Shown piece by piece: positions 59,917 to 64,000 of a stretch of 64,000 bases of DNA. Source of the stretch: an uncultured Stenotrophomonas sp. GTDB lineage: Bacteria > Pseudomonadota > Gammaproteobacteria > Xanthomonadales > Xanthomonadaceae. The position numbers and the translations under genes were made by a program. Every line of letters starts with the position of its first letter. Position 1 is the stretch's first letter. The stretch spans positions 930,001-994,000 of the forward strand of contig FLTS01000001.1 of the NCBI GenBank assembly GCA_900078405.1. Reading direction: 5' to 3'. Under the pieces are notes generated by a model. The model saw only the letters and a program-made list of their open reading frames with translations. It was not told the DNA's origin and searched no databases.

Positions 59917-61104
59917 ATGGCCACCGAAGTCAAAGCCCCGGTACTGCCCGAATCCGTCGCCGACGGCACCATCGCCACCTGGCACAAGAAGGTGGGTGAA
60001 GCCGTCAAGCGCGACGAGAACCTGCTCGATCTGGAAACAGACAAAGTCGTGCTGGAAGTGCCCTCCCCGGTCGACGGCGTGCTGAAGGAAATCAAGTTCA
60101 AGGAAGGTGACACCGTCACCAGCAGCCAGGTCGTGGCGATCATCGAGGAAGGCGCGGTTGCCGCAGCGCCGGCCCCGGCCGCCGCCGAAGCACCGAAGGC
60201 CGCCGCTCCGGCGGCCGCAGCCGCCCCGGCCCCGGCCGCCGCCAAGTCGCCGGCCGACACGCTGCCGCCGGGCGCCCGTTTCAGCGCCATCACCGAAGGC
60301 GTGAACCCGGCCGACGTCGAAGGCACCGGCCGCCGCGGTGCGGTGACCAAGGAAGACATCGTCAACTTCGCCCGCAACGGCGGCGCCGGCAAGGCCGGTG
60401 GCGCGCGTCCGGAAGAACGCGTGCCGATGACCCGCATCCGCAAGCGCATCGCCGAGCGCCTGATGCAGTCCAAGGAATCCATCGCCATGCTGACTTCGTT
60501 CAATGAAGTCAACCTGGCCAAGGTTTCGGCCGCGCGCAAGGAATTGCAGGACGAATTCCAGAAGGCACACGGCATCAAGCTGGGCTTCATGAGCTTCTTC
60601 GTGAAGGCCGCGGCCAACGCGCTGCAGCGCTTCCCGCTGGTCAACGCCTCGGTCGACGGCGACGACATCATCTACCACGGCTACTCGGACATCTCCATCG
60701 CCGTGTCCACCGACAAGGGCCTGGTGACGCCGGTGCTGCGCAACGTCGAGCGCATGTCCTTCGCCGACATCGAGAAGGGCATCGCCGAGTACGCCAAGAA
60801 GGCGCGCGACGGCAAGCTGTCCCTGGACGACCTGCAGGGCGGCACCTTCACCGTGACCAACGGTGGCACCTTCGGCTCGCTGATGTCGACCCCGATCGTC
60901 AACCCGCCGCAGAGCGCCATCCTCGGCATGCACACCATCAAGGAGCGCCCGATCGCCGAGAACGGCCAGGTCGTGATCGCGCCGATGATGTACATCGCCC
61001 TGTCCTACGACCACCGCATCATCGACGGCAAGGACGCGGTGCAGTTCCTGGTGGACATCAAGAACCAGCTGGAAAACCCGGGCCGCATGCTGTTCGGCCT
61101 GTAA
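59917..61104 (+). CDS. sucB: dihydrolipoyl succinyltransferase (E2 of 2-oxoglutarate dehydrogenase)
   Basis: A 395-residue E2. The lipoyl domain has the modified lysine Lys43 in [11 protein letters not shown]. An Ala/Pro-rich linker (about 78-110) leads to the E3/E1-binding domain ([22 protein letters not shown]), and the catalytic domain ends with [13 protein letters not shown], containing the active-site His. It transfers succinyl to CoA. It starts 42 bp after sucA; a long hairpin separates it from lpdA. Confidence 0.96.
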   Translation: MATEVKAPVLPESVADGTIATWHKKVGEAVKRDENLLDLETDKVVLEVPSPVDGVLKEIKFKEGDTVTSSQVVAIIEEGAVAAAPAPAAAEAPKAAAPAAAAAPAPAAAKSPADTLPPGARFSAITEGVNPADVEGTGRRGAVTKEDIVNFARNGGAGKAGGARPEERVPMTRIRKRIAERLMQSKESIAMLTSFNEVNLAKVSAARKELQDEFQKAHGIKLGFMSFFVKAAANALQRFPLVNASVDGDDIIYHGYSDISIAVSTDKGLVTPVLRNVERMSFADIEKGIAEYAKKARDGKLSLDDLQGGTFTVTNGGTFGSLMSTPIVNPPQSAILGMHTIKERPIAENGQVVIAPMMYIALSYDHRIIDGKDAVQFLVDIKNQLENPGRMLFGL

Positions 61105-61114
61105 GACTCACGTC

Positions 61115-61190
61115 AGGAACGAGTGAAGAGGAACGAGGAACGAGTGGAAGCAAGGCTTTTCTCTCGTTTCTCGTTTCTCGTTTCTCGCTC
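61115..61190. repeat. long purine/pyrimidine hairpin between sucB and lpdA
   Basis: The left side has three GAACGAG heptamers within GGAACGAGTGAAGAGGAACG and its continuation; the right side has three CTCGTTT heptamers followed by CTCGC. The sides are complementary over much of their length. It is of the same family as 11264-11363 and lies within a core TCA operon. Confidence 0.75.
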
Positions 61191-61209
61191 ATTGTCACCA
61201 AGCAATTGA

Positions 61210-62664
<1,455 letters not shown>

Positions 62665-62665
62665 G

Positions 62666-62800
62666 CGGGAAATGTGGGAACAGGGAGCGGGGAATGAGAC
62701 ATCCCGCACCCTGCCCTCCACGAACGCCGGCAGCGATGCCGGCGTTTTGCTTCCTCCGTTTCCGTCCCTCCCTGTTTCCTCTTTCCGGTTTTCCGCCCCG
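62666..62800. repeat. purine/pyrimidine-skewed arms around the lpdA terminator
   Basis: A purine-rich left arm (GGGAAATGTGGGAACAGGGAG, 62667 onward) is matched by a pyrimidine-rich right arm (CCCTCCCTGTTTCCTCTTTCC) that ends at the next start codon. The best-paired core is GGGAACAGGGAG against CTCCCTGTTTCC. The operon terminator lies in the loop. It is the least regular of the four such elements here. Confidence 0.55.
62723..62752 (+). terminator. rho-independent terminator of sucA-sucB-lpdA
   Basis: A 9-bp stem AACGCCGGC/GCCGGCGTT with a 6-base loop is followed by TTGCTT. It lies about 58 bp after the lpdA stop codon. Confidence 0.8.
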
Positions 62801-63481
62801 ATGAAATCCATCTGCGTCTATTGCGGCTCCAACCCCGGCGCCAAGCCCGTCTACGTCGAACGCGCCACCGAACTTGGCAGGCGCATCGCCGCCGAAGGCC
62901 TGCGGCTGATCTACGGCGGCGGCCGCACCGGCCTGATGGGCGCGGTGGCCGATGGCGTGCTCGCCGCCGGCGGTGAGGTCACCGGCGTGATTCCGCAACA
63001 TCTGGTGGACCTGGAAGTGGCGCACAAGGGCGTGACCACGCTGGAGATCGTCGGCTCGATGCATGAGCGCAAGTCGCGCATGTTCGACCTCTCCGACGCC
63101 TTCGTCGCCCTGCCCGGCGGCTTCGGCAAGGCGCGCACCACCACTTTATAGACGCCGCGCGTCGAGGTTTCGCGCGCCTTGCAGACGCTGGCGGGCCTGC
63201 CCGGCGGCTTCGGCACCGCCGAGGAAATCTTCGAGATGCTGACCTGGCGCCAGCTCGGCATCGGCAAGAAGCCCTGCGCCTTCCTCGACATCGATGGCTT
63301 CTATGCGCAGTTGATCGGCATGATCGACCACATGGTGGAAGAGCGCTTCCTGCACCCGGAGCAGCGCGACGACCTGTGGCATGGCGAGGACGTCACCCGG
63401 ATGCTGGAGTGGATGCGGGCGTATTCGCCGGCGCAGGCGGACAAGTGGCTCGACGAAAAAAAGCGCAACGCATTGCGGTAA
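62801..63481 (+). pseudogene. LOG-family (lysine decarboxylase-like) nucleotide hydrolase, interrupted
   Basis: The two ends are clearly one gene of the LOG family, cytokinin-type nucleoside monophosphate phosphoribohydrolases: [45 protein letters not shown], then LPGGFGTAEEIFEMLTWRQL and a C-terminus ending DEKKRNALR. In the middle of the LPGGFGT motif an 87-bp insertion (20-bp direct repeats at 63109-63128 and 63196-63215) keeps the frame but brings a TAG at 63149-63151. If real, only a truncated protein is made. If the stop is an error, or the insertion is an assembly artefact, the gene is intact. Confidence 0.82.
63109..63215. repeat. 87-bp insertion in the LOG gene with flanking direct repeats
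   Basis: CCTGCCCGGCGGCTTCGGCA occurs at 63109-63128 and again at 63196-63215. Between them, 67 bases include an inverted repeat CAAGGCGCGC (63127-63136) and GCGCGCCTTG (63172-63181). The minus strand of the insert is open and reads [17 protein letters not shown], which looks like a real protein segment but is not LOG. Confidence 0.85.
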
Positions 63482-63766
63482 GTCACGGGCGCGTGGCGAC
63501 GCGATGAACATGGCTGGCGCCTTGTTGCCTGCATGGCGCGGTTCGACGAAAAAAAGCGCAACGCATTGCGGTAAGTCATGGGCGCGTGGCGACGCGATGA
63601 ACATGGCTGGCGCCTTGTTGCCTGCATGGCGCGGTTCGACGAAAAAAAGCGCAACGCACTGCGGTAAGTCACGGGCGCGTGGCGACGCGATGAACATGGC
63701 TGGCGCCTTGCTGCCTGCATGGCGCGGTTCGACGAAAAAAAGCGCAACGCACTGCGGTAAGTCACC
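63451..63766. repeat. 93-bp tandem repeat array
   Basis: Three full 93-bp units and a partial fourth begin at 63451, 63544, 63637 and 63730, each with CGACGAAAAAAAGCGCAACG. Units differ by only a few single bases. The first unit contains the last codons and stop of the LOG gene, so the array is a duplication of the gene's 3' end plus its flank. As 93 is a multiple of three, open frames run through it on both strands. Confidence 0.95.
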
Positions 63767-63791
63767 GGCGTGCGGCGCCGAAAACCCCGCT

Positions 63792-63859
63792 GCAGGAGCG
63801 ACGTGAGTCGCGACGGGCTTCACCGGTAAAGCCTCGGTCGCGACTCACGTCGCTCCTAC
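63792..63859. repeat. palindromic repeat of the GGAGCGAC family, copy 5
   Basis: About 68 bp: left half GCAGGAGCGACGTGAGTCGC, right half ending GACTCACGTCGCTCCTAC. The left head is GCAG, the right is intact CTAC. It lies between the tandem repeat array and the EAL-domain gene. Confidence 0.85.
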
Positions 63860-63882
63860 CCGGGGCATCAAACCGGCGTCCG

Positions 63883-64000
63883 TTACACCATCTTCTGCAG
63901 CGTGGCATCGCGCGGCATCGGGTAGCCCAACAGGTAGCCCTGGCCGAAGTTGCAGCCCATTTCCAGCAGCACCTGCCGCTGGCGTTCGTTTTCGATGCCC
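63883..64000 (-). CDS. C-terminal end of an EAL-domain protein (partial)
   Basis: The last 38 residues of a protein that enters from the right edge: GIENERQRQVLLEMG, CNFGQGYLLGYPMPRD and ATLQKMV. The segment G(C/V)xxxQGYxxxxPMP is the C-terminal signature of EAL cyclic-di-GMP phosphodiesterase domains. Whether it also has GGDEF or sensor domains cannot be seen. Confidence 0.85.
   Translation of the reverse strand, partial: GIENERQRQVLLEMGCNFGQGYLLGYPMPRDATLQKMV

Noticed and set aside
63451..63766. CRISPR array
   Set aside because: The repeats are contiguous 93-bp units without spacers, and no cas gene is near.
63381..63806. A repeat protein of 31-residue units
   Set aside because: The frame is open only because the unit is 93 bp and the LOG gene's own frame is different; no start signal of its own.

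Overview
This is a gene-dense, GC-rich bacterial chromosome window that looks like a member of the Xanthomonadaceae (Stenotrophomonas, Pseudoxanthomonas, Xanthomonas or a relative). The pointers are an 826-residue LigA, a smc-zipA-ligA cluster, a kynurenine-route NAD gene set (nbaC-kynU-kmo), a methionine synthase split into two genes, a 180-kDa-class NAD glutamate dehydrogenase, and GTAG-headed intergenic palindromes like those known from Stenotrophomonas. The species cannot be fixed from the sequence alone. No tRNA, rRNA, CRISPR array, prophage or intact insertion sequence was seen.

Layout. 0.1-12.6 kb, mostly minus strand: mtnA, a secreted DUF3011 protein, then smc-zipA-ligA-GNAT-epmA (chromosome folding, division, DNA ligation, EF-P modification), the ribosomal operon rpsF-rpsR-rplI with a clear terminator, and an IscA-type Fe-S protein. 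12.7-22 kb, plus strand: asnS with two small proteins, carbonic anhydrase, nbaC-kynU-kmo running by overlap into sbcB and a DUF2461 gene, then two very small basic proteins. 22-30 kb, minus strand: a spermidine-synthase-like protein, a 5'-nucleotidase, nadK and NAD-GDH. 30-35 kb: TetR regulator, periplasmic adaptor and RND pump. 35-42.7 kb: acyl-CoA dehydrogenase, an ArsR-methyltransferase fusion with a long operator-like palindrome, split metH and an MFS transporter. 42.7-46.7 kb, minus strand: DUF2058, slyX, ugd, an FKBP isomerase and a glutathione peroxidase. 46.8-51.3 kb: an envelope operon (lipoprotein, YtrA-type GntR regulator, ABC ATPase, permease, beta-solenoid-like protein, two lipoproteins). 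51.3-64 kb: fumC, a broken purB, roxA, a GNAT fusion, sucA-sucB-lpdA, a broken LOG-family gene, a 93-bp tandem repeat and the end of an EAL-domain gene.

How the genes connect. Most are core metabolism and information processing. The kynurenine genes feed quinolinate for NAD, nadK makes NADP, and NAD-GDH feeds 2-oxoglutarate to SucAB-Lpd. The ArsR-methyltransferase gene next to split metH suggests local control of the methionine/SAM cycle.

Unusual points. (1) Three genes (zipA, nbaC, the MFS gene) take their TAG stop codon from the GTAG head of a palindromic repeat. (2) Four long purine/pyrimidine-skewed hairpins sit between genes, including inside the rpsR-rplI and sucB-lpdA operons. (3) purB and the LOG gene carry short insertions bounded by direct repeats; one purB insertion contains an inverted, diverged copy of a downstream purB segment, which suggests chimeric assembly or template switching. 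(4) A 32-bp nested palindrome abuts the start codon of the ArsR-methyltransferase gene. I did not find a clearly new multi-gene defence or mobile system; the best candidates for new biology are the ArsR-methyltransferase/metH locus and the YtrA envelope operon.
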